Below, one piece after another: positions 10,543-19,589 of a DNA stretch of 64,000 nt. Both the position numbers and the translations under genes were made by a program. How positions within the stretch are numbered: the first letter of the stretch is position 1; each line of letters begins with the position of its first letter. The notes below the pieces were generated by a model. It was not told the DNA's origin and ran no database searches. It saw only the letters and a list, made by a program, of their open reading frames with translations. Source of the stretch: CAVVSQ01 sp963848825 (GTDB lineage: Bacteria; Planctomycetota; Planctomycetia; Gemmatales; Gemmataceae); NCBI GenBank assembly GCA_963848825.1, contig CAWKFA010000008.1:186001-250000 (forward strand), written 5' to 3'.

Positions 10543-12689
10543 ATGGCAAAATATCGCGTAGACGACATCCACACGGTTACGTTGGTCGGCCATGAAGTGG
10601 CGGGCAAAACGTCGCTGGCGGACGCGCTTTTGTTCAAGGCGAAGGCAGTTGAGCGGCGCGGTTGCGTCGACGAACAGACCAGCGTCTCCGACTTCGATGA
10701 CGAGGAGAAAAAGCACAAATACTCGATCGATTCAGCCATCCTGCACATGGATTACAAGGGCAGGCGGATCTACCTGATCGATACTCCGGGAAAACCGGAA
10801 TTTCTGGGCCCAGCCCTGGCGACCCTGGCCGCGGTGGAGACGGCGCTGATCGTGGTTTCCGCGCAGGCCGGCTTGCAAGTCAACACCCGGCGCATGTTCA
10901 ACGAAACCTCGCGGCGTGGTTTGGCCCGTATGCTGGTGATCAACCGGCTCGATTGCGACAACATCCATTTCGAGGACCTGCTCGCCAACATTCGCGAAAC
11001 GTTCGGCAAGGCCTGCGTACTCTTCAATGCGCCTATCGGTATTGGGCCCAAGTTCACCGGCGTCGCCAGCGTGCTGATTCCCCCCTCCCCGGTGCCGGCC
11101 GATTGCCATGTCGACCTCGCGGCCCAACGCTCGTTGCTCATCGACGCCATCGTGGAAAGCGATGAAGCGCTCATGGAGAAATACCTGAGCCAGGGGGAGA
11201 TCTCGACAGACGAACTGGCAGCCGCCTTGCCCGAGGCGCTGGCGGCCGGCACCATTATCCCGATCTTTTGCACCGCCGCCAAAAAAGACAAAGACATCGG
11301 CGTGGCCGAACTTTTGGAGGCGATCACCCAATATGCGCCGTCGCCGGTCAAATGCCCCAAACGCAAGGGAATAAAGGGCACGGGCGACCAGGCCACGGAA
11401 GTCACCATCGAACCGAGCGAAGAGGGAGAGTTTGTCGCTCAGGTCTTCAAGACGCTGTCCGATAAATTCGTCGGCAACCTGGCCTTTTTTCGCATCTTCT
11501 CGGGCAAGATCGGGGCGGAACAGCAGCTTCACAACATGCGGAACAATAAATCGGCGCGCATCAGCGGCCTTATTGTCATGCAGGGCAAAACGCAAAAGCC
11601 GGTGCACGACGCTGCGGCTGGCGATATCGTCGCGGTGGCCAAGGTGGAGGACCTGCACATCGGCGACACGCTAACCTCAAATCACAACGCACCGAAGCTC
11701 CCGATGCCGACCTTTCCCTTGCCCATGTTTGGCCTGGCGGTCGAGCCGAAGTCGCGCGGCGACGAACAAAAAATCTCCGGCAGCTTGCAGAAAATTGCCG
11801 ATGAGGATCCGACCTTCAAGATCACGCGTGATGCCCAGACCAAGGAGATGGTCATCACCGGCATGAGCCAGCTTCATCTGGAAATCGTGAAACACCGCCT
11901 GAAAACGCGCTTTGATCTGGAGATCATTTCCCACGAACCAAAGATTCCTTATCGGGAGACGATCAACAGCAACGCCGAAGCGAGCCACCGCCACAAAAAA
12001 CAGTCCGGCGGCCGTGGCCAGTTCGGCGAGGTGCACCTGCGCGTCTATCACTTGCCGCGCACCATTCAAACGCAGGAGCAACTTCTGGAGCAGTTCGCCA
12101 ATAAATCCAAATTTGAAAAGATGCGCTCGGCGCATTATGACCATGACCACAATTTCGCGTTCATCGATACCATCGTGGGCGGCACCATACCAAACCAATT
12201 CGTGCCCGCGGTCGAAAAAGGCTGCAAGGAGTTGCTGGAACGCGGGGCGCTGGCGGGCTATCGAATCCAGGATGTCGCCGTCGAAGTTTACTTCGGCAAG
12301 GACCATCCCGTCGACAGCTCGGAAGCAGCCTTCAAGACTGCCGGCCGCATCGCCTTCAAAAACGCTTTCCTGGCGGCACATCCCGTCTTACTGGAGCCGA
12401 TCGCGAATATCGAGGTGACGATTCCATCGAAGTACACGGCGCAATCCTGGGAGATCTGAACACCAAACGAGCTCGCATTGAAAATCAGGATAGCTTGCCG
12501 GGCGATCTCGCCGTCATCCAGGGTAAGGCGCCGCTGGCGGAAATGACCCGTTACGCGGCGCAGCTCGGCAGCATCACGCAGGGCCAAGGTTCCTATACCA
12601 TGGAATTCAGTCATTATGATATTGTGCCCGCGAACGTGCAGCAGCAAATCGTCAGCAAGACGAAGATGGCGGCCGATGAAGACGAGTAA
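10543..12689 (+). CDS. Elongation factor G-like GTPase, frameshifted
   Basis: This is a paralogue of translocation factor EF-G. The ATG at 10543 has a GGAG site 6 nt upstream, so I prefer it to the in-frame TTG at 10531. The P-loop is GHEVAGKT (16-23), G3 reads DTPGK (80-84) and G4 reads NRLD (134-137). Domains II to V follow, including GGRGQFGEVHL of domain IV. Near 12438 one G appears missing. Reading across it restores the domain IV/V junction GAILGDLNTKRARIE and a stop at 12689. Canonical EF-G has DTPGH and NKMD, so this belongs to the divergent EF-G-like group whose role is unclear. Confidence 0.9.
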
Positions 12690-12703
12690 GGAAGACCGGG
12701 ACT

Positions 12704-13176
12704 GTAGGGTGGTGTCGAGCGTACTCGCGCTGACCCACCGAAATACACGGCGATCATGGGGCGTTGGCTTGGTGGAATAGGTTTCCGCGGGGGCTGTAGG
12801 GTGGTGTCGAGCGTACCCGCGCTGACCCACCGAAATACACGGGGATCATGGGCGTTGGCTTTGTGGAATAGGGTTCCGCGAGGATTGTAGGGTGGTGTCG
12901 AGCGTACTCGCTGACCCACCGAAATACACGGCGATCATGGGCGTTGGCTTTGTGGAATAGGGTTCCGCAAGGATTGTAGGGTGGTGTCGAGCGTACTCGC
13001 GCTGACCCACCGAAATACACGGCGATAGGTGGTCGTCCCCTCGCGAGAAAACCAGGGTTCCGCACGGTTCCGGTGGGTCAGCGCGAGTACGCTCGACGCC
13101 ACCCTACGGGATCGACATTGGGTTGATGGAATAGGGTTCCGGTGGGTCAGCGCGAGTACGCTCGACGCCACCCTAC
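12704..13176. repeat. Cluster of six copies of the 35-bp hairpin repeat
   Basis: Four direct copies (12704-12739, 12796-12831, 12887-12920, 12976-13011) recur with a period of 89-92 bp and are followed by two inverted copies (13072-13107 and 13141-13176). The core starts GTAGGGTGG and ends CTGACCCACC. The intervening 50-60 bp is also conserved between the direct copies (CGAAATACACGG, GGGCGTTGGCT, GGAATAGGGTTCCG), so the unit was tandemly duplicated. It fills the gap between the EF-G-like gene and exbB. The same core forms the inverted pair at 3653-3738. There is no coding potential. Confidence 0.9.
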
Positions 13177-13213
13177 AGGATGGGCGTTAGGTTGAGGGGA
13201 GTTTTTCCTAGTT

Positions 13214-13848
13214 ATGCAAGAATTTCTGAAGTTCGTTCAGCATGATTGGTACTTTGCCTTTCCGATGTTTTGCATGTCGTTCGTGGCGATCACCATGGTG
13301 GTTTGGCGCATCATGCTCAATAAAAGCGCCAACACCAATCTGAGCGTTTTTTTACCCGAGCTCCAGGAGAAACTGACGCAAGAAGGCGTCGAGGCGCGCT
13401 TCGCTATTGCAAGACTCAACCTGGCATGATTCCGCGCCGTCTCATGGTAGGCGGGCTGGATGTGTCCAAGCAGGGCCTGGCCGCGATGCGCCGGGCCATG
13501 GCCAACGCCATCGAACTCGAAATCCTGCCCGATCTTAACTTTTTGCTGCCGCCCATCCTCGCCATCGCCAAAATCGCCACCATGGTCGGGCTCCTGGGCA
13601 CGGTCATCAGCATGATCGGCACCTTTGCGGAAATCGAGGAGCTAAGCCGGCAAAAGGGCAACAGCGCCATCACGTCACAGAGTGGTTCGATCGGTCTGGC
13701 ATTGTTCGCCACAGCCCTCGGGCTGGTGACCGCCATACCCCTGGTATTTGCGCATGTGCTCTTTAAAGCCTGGATCGCCAATTTTGAAGTGAAGCTCAAG
13801 AGTGCCGCTCAAAAGTTATTGCTCCTCATCCAGGCGGCCAAGAGCTAA
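13214..13848 (+). CDS. exbB: ExbB/TolQ/MotA-family proton channel protein, frameshifted
   Basis: ExbB-type proteins form the inner-membrane proton channel that powers TonB- or TolA-like systems. The first 60 residues contain one membrane helix. The second part has two more: NFLLPPILAIAKIATMVGLL, and the family signature region SIGLALFATALGLVTAIPLV. A one-base loss near 13393 splits the frame. Reading across gives LRYCKTQPGMIPRRLMVGGL without a gap. The stop is at 13846-13848. Two ExbD genes follow on the same strand, with a REPIN-like element between. Confidence 0.88.
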
Positions 13849-13951
13849 GAGCGTTCGGAAAAAAAGGGGTCAGACCCCTTGAAGCGAACAGAGTTTTCAA
13901 CGCTCTTGCAGGGTATCGAGGGGGTCTGACCCCTTTTTTTCCGAACGCTCT
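13848..13951. repeat. REPIN-like element, 31-bp perfect inverted repeat
   Basis: Arms at 13848-13878 and 13921-13951 are perfect reverse complements over 31 bp and enclose a 42-bp centre. Each arm is built as AGAGCGTTCGG, seven A, then the near-palindrome GGGGTCAGACCCC. A repeat of two inverted palindromic units is the REPIN layout mobilised by RAYT transposases. The first base overlaps the exbB stop codon, and the element fills the whole exbB-exbD spacer. It might also act as a hairpin in the mRNA between the two genes. No RAYT gene lies in the window. Confidence 0.85.
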
Positions 13952-13961
13952 AAGGTGGCGC

Positions 13962-14730
13962 ATGGCCGATAAAAAACGCCTCCTCGACGTCTGGATCCTG
14001 GAGATCAACCGCGTTTATCGTGAAGTACCGTTCGCTGTCGTCACGGACTGGTTGCAGCAAGGGCGACTGCTGCCCGATGACAAGGTTCGTCAGGCGGGCG
14101 GCAAGACCTGGCACCTCATCGGCGGTGTGCCCGCGTTCGCCCCCTATTTGCCGCGCGCGGAACCCCTGGCCGTCGAGGACAAGGCGGACGCGCTCGACCG
14201 TGTCGATCTGGGCTTCGTGCCGACGCGCCGGCTCGAGGAAGACGACGAAGACATCGACATGATTCCACTCATCGACATCAGCCTCGTGCTGCTCATTTTT
14301 TTCATGATGACCGCGACCGTCAGCTCAGGTTTCCTGTCAAATATCAGCACCCCGGGCGCTCATACGCAGACTGCGGTCCCAAGCGCGGACTCTATCTGGA
14401 TCGGCATCGATAGTAAAAGCGGCGGCGGCGAGGTAAACAGCGGCGCCGACGGCAAACCACTCGCCTGGTTTAGCCTGGGGCGGGACAAATTGCAGATAAC
14501 GCCTCCCACCACCGATCGCCCCGCGGCGCTGGCAAGCCTTGAAAAGGAGCTCGCCGACGAGTCTGGTGAGGTCAACATCCATCTGCGCCGACAAGGACCT
14601 GGCCATCGAGACCATCAAGGGAATCACGCTGGAACTGCAGGGTTTGGAGAAACGCCTCAATGGGCAGCGCGACCAAAAAACCAGGCTACGGCTCAACATT
14701 TTGGGCGAAGTCAGCGAGCCACGGGAGTAA
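13962..14730 (+). CDS. exbD: GYF-like domain fused to ExbD/TolR, frameshifted
   Basis: ExbD proteins are single-pass partners of ExbB that use the proton gradient. Here residues 8-65 form an extra N-terminal domain (WILEINRVYREVPFAVVTDW, then GRLLPDDKVR and TWHLIGG) resembling the GYF_2 domain. After an acidic linker comes the ExbD helix MIPLIDISLVLLIFFMMTA, with the conserved proton-carrying Asp, and a periplasmic domain. One base seems lost near 14589. Reading across gives IHLRADKDLAIETIKG and a stop at 14730, six bases before the next exbD gene. Without the correction the frame runs falsely to 14843. Confidence 0.87.
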
Positions 14731-14736
14731 CGGGTC

Positions 14737-15381
14737 ATGAGCTGGCAACTGCGCCATCAAGGGTCGCCGCAATCCAAAAGCGCTTTGACGCTCGCGCAAA
14801 TCGCAGAGGGGCTGCGCGATGGCTTGTGGGAGCCAACCGATGAGGTGCGCGGCCCCGGCGAACAAAGCTGGCAGGCCATCGAAAACCATCCACGGCTGGC
14901 GGAAATCGCGGAAGAAATCGAAGCGCCGCCGCTCATTCACCGCGAAGAAGGCACGAACCTGGATTTCAATGCGCTTATCGACGTCTGCCTCGTGCTGCTT
15001 ATTTTTTTCATTTTGACGACGAGCTACGCGGCCACCGTGCAAAAGGTGGTGCCCCTGCCCATGCTCAAGGCAGACGGGGGAAAGGCCCGCATTATTACGG
15101 TCAAGGACGTGAAGGAACGCATGATCCGGGTACAAGCCAGCGTCAACCAGGCAGGCACACCGGTTCTGCGCATCAACAATCAACCCGTGCAGGTGCTGGC
15201 GGCGGATGGGCAGAGCGTCGATCCTGACCTGCTGCGCGACGCCCTCGGGCCCTTTCTAAAAGGCGAGGAGCGCAAAACCGAGATTTTGCTGGATGCTCAA
15301 GGGATAAGCTGGGGGACCGTCATCGCGATCCAGGATGGCGCCAAAGCGGCGGGCATCCAGGCGATTCATTACCAGAAATAA
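14737..15381 (+). CDS. exbD: Second GYF-like/ExbD fusion protein
   Basis: This 214-residue protein has the same layout as its upstream neighbour. An N-terminal GYF_2-like segment (SWQLRHQGSPQSKSALTLAQ, then LWEPTDEVRGPGEQSWQAIE) precedes a single ExbD helix, NALIDVCLVLLIFFILTTSY, with the functional Asp, and a periplasmic domain that ends in the usual ExbD/TolR style (AIQDGAKAAGIQ). The frame is intact. It overlaps nothing and follows the first exbD by six bases, so the pair is cotranscribed and probably forms a mixed ExbD complex with the ExbB. Confidence 0.9.
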   Translation: MSWQLRHQGSPQSKSALTLAQIAEGLRDGLWEPTDEVRGPGEQSWQAIENHPRLAEIAEEIEAPPLIHREEGTNLDFNALIDVCLVLLIFFILTTSYAATVQKVVPLPMLKADGGKARIITVKDVKERMIRVQASVNQAGTPVLRINNQPVQVLAADGQSVDPDLLRDALGPFLKGEERKTEILLDAQGISWGTVIAIQDGAKAAGIQAIHYQK

Positions 15382-15397
15382 CAGACGTGCGGCAGCG

Positions 15398-16459
15398 TTA
15401 TTTTTTAAGCATATCGACGACGACAGGCTCGAACTCGCCGCCGCGAAGTTGAAAGTCAAATTTGGTTTCTCGGATCGCTTCCGGCGCCAGGCCCAGTTTC
15501 TGCGCGTAGCGCAGCTCTACGTCGGCCATTTTTTGTTCACGATCCTGCGGCAAAAGAATAACCGCCATGGCGGGCACGAAGGGCAGCTTCAGCTCCTGGG
15601 CCAGGTTGAGCATCGATCCCGGCAGGTCGTTTCGCCATTTGACGGCGTTCTCATATTTATCCATGTTTCCCAGGCGTAAATCGACCGGGCGCCGCCTCAG
15701 GTCCTTAATGAAGTAAACCTTGCCGTTGGGGTGCTGGAGCGCCACGGTAACGCCCATGGCCAGATACTTGTTGACGTGTTCTTTGCCACCGCCGCTGAGA
15801 TTGAAGGACCAACGGTTCGCATAGATTTCAGCCTTGGTGAAAGCACGCGCGGCTACCCCGCCCACACCCACCCCGGTCCCCTTCAGGCCTTTGCCTGGTC
15901 CGCCACCCGCGCCGCCCTGGCCACCGATGCCATCGGGTTTGCCCGTTCCGGGCACCGCCATCTTGACTACCTTCATGGGTGGCGTGGTTTCGGCTTGTTT
16001 GACAGCATCCTTCTCCAGCTTTTGCAAGATGCTGTCGGCATCGGTTTTTGGCTCCGTGGCGCCGACTTCGGGGATAATAAATTCGATTTTCGGCGCTTCC
16101 CGCAACGCATTTTCGGGAGGCGGTGCCAATTCCCTTGATGCGGTGGGCAGAGTGGGCACATATTCGGTCGGCGCTAGCTGGGCGTCGCCCGGCGCGCCGG
16201 GTGCACCGCCGGCACCCTCGGCGCCGTCTCCCATGCCTGCGATTTGCACCACGTCCATGCTCGGCGGTTTATTGCTGTCGCTTTCGCGCTGAAATAAGTA
16301 CCACATTCCTCCCAGGGTCGCCACGCCCAGGACCATGCCGTGGACAAAAAAAGACGTCATGCCGGCGAGTGGCAACTCGTGGTGAGGTGAATAGCGCTGC
16401 CAGAATTTCTCATCGGGCGGCAACCGCAAATTCGGGGGAACCCTGGTGGCTACGGACAT
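15398..16459 (-). CDS. TonB-like single-pass envelope protein
   Basis: The 353-residue protein has a cytoplasmic N-terminus, one membrane helix at about residues 31-58 (LAGMTSFFVHGMVLGVATLG), a long Pro/Gly/Ala-rich periplasmic stretch (about 70-195, with GGAGGAPGAPGDAQ and GGQGGAGGGPGKGLKG), and a folded C-terminal domain from about residue 210. That is the architecture of TonB and TolA-like energy transducers, although I do not see a canonical TonB C-terminal motif. It is convergent with the exbB-exbD-exbD genes, 16 bp from the last. Function is inferred from layout and neighbours only. Confidence 0.6.
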   Translation of the reverse strand: MSVATRVPPNLRLPPDEKFWQRYSPHHELPLAGMTSFFVHGMVLGVATLGGMWYLFQRESDSNKPPSMDVVQIAGMGDGAEGAGGAPGAPGDAQLAPTEYVPTLPTASRELAPPPENALREAPKIEFIIPEVGATEPKTDADSILQKLEKDAVKQAETTPPMKVVKMAVPGTGKPDGIGGQGGAGGGPGKGLKGTGVGVGGVAARAFTKAEIYANRWSFNLSGGGKEHVNKYLAMGVTVALQHPNGKVYFIKDLRRRPVDLRLGNMDKYENAVKWRNDLPGSMLNLAQELKLPFVPAMAVILLPQDREQKMADVELRYAQKLGLAPEAIRETKFDFQLRGGEFEPVVVDMLKK

Positions 16460-16596
16460 GGCCTTGCCCCGTTAAAAGTGGCGACACTCCACATACCAAG
16501 TTACCCGGTTGTCGGCAGGTAAACAATCATTTTCACGCCTGGCGACCGGTCGAAGTGAGGGTTGCCGGTATCTATCCCGGTTCCTTGAATAAGCTG

Positions 16597-17106
16597 ATGA
16601 GCAAAAACTTCTTATCATTCGTGGGTGACGTTTACGAGGACCTGGAGCTTTGGTATCCCAAGCTGCGCCTCGAAGAAGCGGGCTATACCACCAAACTGGC
16701 AGGCGAGGAAACGCGAACCTACACCAGCAAGCACGGCTATCCGGCCACGGCTGAGCTGGCCGTCGCTGCGGTACGGAGCGAGGATTTTGCCGGCCTGCTC
16801 ATTCCCGGTGGCTTTATGCCGGACAAGCTACGCCGCAACGAGGACGTTTTACGCCTCACGCGCGAGTTCCACCGCGATGGCAAGCTTATCGCCTTTATTT
16901 GCCACGGCGGCTGGATTCCCATCTCCGCCAAGATTCTCAAAGGCAAGCGGGCCACGGGAACGCGGGCCATCAAGGATGATTTGGAAAATGCCGGCGCGCT
17001 GTGGGTCGATGAGCCCGTCGTGGTGGACGGCAACCTGATCTCCAGCCGCACGCCCAAGGACCTGGCGCCCTTCGGCGCCGCCATGGTCAATTTTCTGAAG
17101 AAATGA
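16597..17106 (+). CDS. DJ-1/PfpI family protein
   Basis: This is a member of the DJ-1/PfpI superfamily, which includes deglycases, chaperones and intracellular proteases. The 169-residue protein has a flavodoxin-like fold, with the nucleophile-elbow cysteine in AFICHGGW and an upstream GLLIPGGF loop. The ATG at 16597 gives the usual start SKNFLSFVGDVYEDLEL. The open frame extends far upstream, but that part is antisense to the TonB-like gene. It is convergent with dnaK, with a hairpin terminator between. The substrate is unknown. Confidence 0.85.
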   Translation: MSKNFLSFVGDVYEDLELWYPKLRLEEAGYTTKLAGEETRTYTSKHGYPATAELAVAAVRSEDFAGLLIPGGFMPDKLRRNEDVLRLTREFHRDGKLIAFICHGGWIPISAKILKGKRATGTRAIKDDLENAGALWVDEPVVVDGNLISSRTPKDLAPFGAAMVNFLKK

Positions 17107-17121
17107 CCGGTTGATAAAACA

Positions 17122-17163
17122 GACAGGCCGCGTGCAAGGCACCTGCCTTCACCGCGGCCTGTC
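17122..17163 (-). terminator. Hairpin terminator between the PfpI and dnaK genes
   Basis: A perfect 11-bp stem (GACAGGCCGCG at 17122-17132, CGCGGCCTGTC at 17153-17163) encloses a 20-nt loop. On the minus strand it is followed by TGTTTTATC, a short T-rich tail, so it best serves dnaK. It may also stop transcripts from the convergent gene. Confidence 0.65.
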
Positions 17164-17175
17164 GTGTGCAAATCC

Positions 17176-19126
17176 TTACTTTTTCACTTCGAATTCGGCG
17201 TCGATGACATCATCGCGCTTGGCTTCGCCACCGCCGGTGGGCCCATGCTGGGGTCCGGCAGAGGGTTCGCCCCCACCTGCGCTCTGCAAGTGCTGCTGCA
17301 TCGCGTGCGTGGCGGATTGCAAGTTGTTGAGTGCCTGGCGGAGTGCGCCGGCGTCGTTGCCGCTGGCCGCTTGTTTCACCTTTTCGATGGCGGCGTTGAC
17401 CGGGGCCTTGTCCCCCTCGGAAATCTTGCCAGCGCTGTCCTTCATGAGCTTTTCGATCTGCCAGATCGTCTGGTCGGCCTCGTTGCGGAGGTCGGCCAAT
17501 TCACGTTTGTTCTTGTCCTCGTCCGCATGGGACTCGGCGTCGCGGCGCATCTTATCGACTTCATCCTTGCTCAGGCCGCTCGAGCTTTCGATGCGAATCT
17601 TGGCTTCCTTGCTTGTCTTGGTGTCCTTGGCGGAAACCTGCAGGATGCCGTTGGCGTCGATATCGAAGGTCACTTCGATTTTCGGCTGCCCGCGCGGCGC
17701 GGCGTCGAGACCTTCCAGGTTGAAGCGGCCCAGCAACCGATTATCGGCAGCCATCGCGCGATCCCCCTGGAATACCTGCACCGTTACGGCGGTCTGGTTA
17801 TCGTCGGCGGTCGAGAAAACTTCCTTCTTGGTCGTCGGGATGGTCGTGTTTTTCTCGATGAGCTTGGTAAAGACGCCGCCCAAAGTTTCGATACCGAGCG
17901 ACAGCGGCGTCACGTCGAGCAATAGCACATCGGACTTGCTACCCAGAAGCAACTGCGCGCCCTGGATGGCGGCCCCGACCGCGACAACTTCATCCGGATT
18001 GACCCCCTTGTGACCTTCCTTGCCGAAAATCTCCTTCACAAGTTGCTGCACGCGCGGCATGCGCGTCATGCCGCCGACCAGGACGACCTCGTCAATGTCG
18101 CTCGGCTTGTAGCCGGCGTCTTTCATGGCAGTGAGCACGGGGTTTTTGCTGCGCTCGATCAGGTGCGCGACCAGTTGTTCGAACTTGGCGCAGCGTGATA
18201 TCCAGTTGCAAGTGCTTGGCGCCGGAGGCGTCCGCGGTAATGAACGGCAGGTTGATACTGGTATTCGTCTGCTGCGATAGGTCTTTCTTGGCTTGCTCGC
18301 AGGCTTCCTTGAGGCGCTGCAGGGCCATGGGGTCCTTGCGCAGGTCGATGCTGTTCTGCTTTTGAAATTCGCCAGCGACGTAGTCGATCAACACCTGGTC
18401 GAAATCGTCGCCGCCGAGGTGGGTATCGCCGTTCGTCGCCTTCACTTCAAAGACGCCATCGCCGACGTCGAGGATGGAGATATCGAACGTCCCGCCGCCC
18501 AGATCGAAGACGGCGATCTTCTCGTTTTTCTTTTTATCCAGCCCGTACGCCAACGACGCCGCGGTCGGCTCATTGATGATGCGCATGCGCTGTTTGGATT
18601 TCTTGCCGTCCTTGCCTTCGATTTCCCATTCGGTATCGAAGCCGGCAATCTGGGCCGCGTCGATGGTTGCCTGGCGCTGGGAATCGTTGAAATAAGCCGG
18701 GACGGTTATGACTGCTTTCCGAACCGTATGGCCCAGGTAGGCCTCGGCCGCTTCCTTCAATTTCCGCAGGATCATGGCGCTGATTTCAGGCGGCGTGAAT
18801 TGTTTGCCGTCGATGTCTACCTTTACCAATTCGGCGGCACCACCCACAACCTTGTAGGGGACGATCTTTTCTTCGGACTGAACTTCACTGTGGCGCCGTC
18901 CCATGAAGCGTTTGATGGAATAGACCGTGCGGCGCGAATTCGTGACAGCTTGTCGCTTCGCCGGGTCCCCCACGAGGCGGTCGCCTTTGTCCGTGAATGC
19001 CACGACGCTGGGGGTCAGACGATGTCCTTCTTGATTGGGAATAACTTTGACTTCGCCACCTTCCATCACCGCGACGACGGAATTAGTGGTACCCAAGTCG
19101 ATGCCAATGATTTTTTCTTCAGCCAT
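17176..19126 (-). CDS. dnaK: Chaperone DnaK (Hsp70), frameshifted
   Basis: DnaK is the ATP-dependent Hsp70 chaperone. The N-terminal part shows GIDLGTTNSVVAVMEGG, VPAYFNDSQRQAT, NEPTAASLAYG and FDLGGGTFDISIL of the ATPase domain. The second part continues with DEVVLVGGMTRMPRVQQL, the linker VLLLDVTPLSLG, and the substrate-binding domain. The protein ends in a Gly-rich segment and DDVIDAEFEVKK. The frame breaks near 18195, between LDITLR and AKFEQLVAHL, probably through a small deletion in a GC repeat. An essential chaperone is unlikely to be dead, so I read it as one gene. No grpE or dnaJ is adjacent. Confidence 0.95.
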
Positions 19127-19589
19127 TTTGGAAAGGGCTCCTTTCTTGCCGGCACAGGCCGGCTCCGTACCTTTTCTCCGACGATAACCTGGAGAAGTGT
19201 TAGTTTTATATTTCTATTTGTTTGTTCTACCAGGGCACACGCGGCTGCAGACGTACTCTGGCAGCAAGTGCCATGCCGGCAAGCTTTTTAAACGCCTGTA
19301 GCTCATAAATCGCAACCAATTAGAGGTTTATATTTATCAGAAGGATTCCGCAAATGCCGAGGAGGTCATACGTGTTACCAGCTGACATGCCATTTTGACA
19401 GTTTTCTGACCAACTAAACTATCGGCTTGACCCGGCCCGACAATCGCCCACGCCACCAATGGATGCAAAACCCTCAAAAGATCGCCAGAAAGTGCACTTT
19501 ATTGAGGTACGTTAGTTGACGCCCGTTCTTACGGTAAGTAGATTGACGGGGAAATCCGCGCGTTAAAACCTTTCACGAGACAACAGCTT
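19127..19589. other. Divergent intergenic region between dnaK and pheA
   Basis: No gene is visible in these 463 bp. On the minus strand, the dnaK leader carries AAGGAG about 11 nt before its ATG and a small GCCGGC-CTGT-GCCGGC hairpin just upstream. I saw no CIRCE repeat (TTAGCACTC and its complement), so HrcA control is not supported. A sigma-70-like promoter candidate for pheA is given separately. Confidence 0.5.
19516..19544 (+). promoter_or_regulatory. Candidate sigma-70 promoter for pheA
   Basis: TTGACG (19516-19521) and TAGATT (19539-19544) are spaced by 17 bp, about 45 bp before the pheA ATG. The -10 box matches the consensus at four of six positions. The 12-mer TTAGTTGACGCC around the -35 box also occurs upstream of ssb (near 25276), which gives mild support that it is functional. 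Confidence 0.35.

Noticed and set aside
12704..13176. Possible CRISPR array (repeats with regular spacing)
   Set aside because: The spacers between copies are themselves alike, copies occur in both orientations, and no cas gene is near. It is a tandemly duplicated REP-like element.
19127..19200. CIRCE or heat-shock promoter upstream of dnaK
   Set aside because: No TTAGCACTC/GAGTGCTAA pair and no convincing sigma-32-like boxes were seen.
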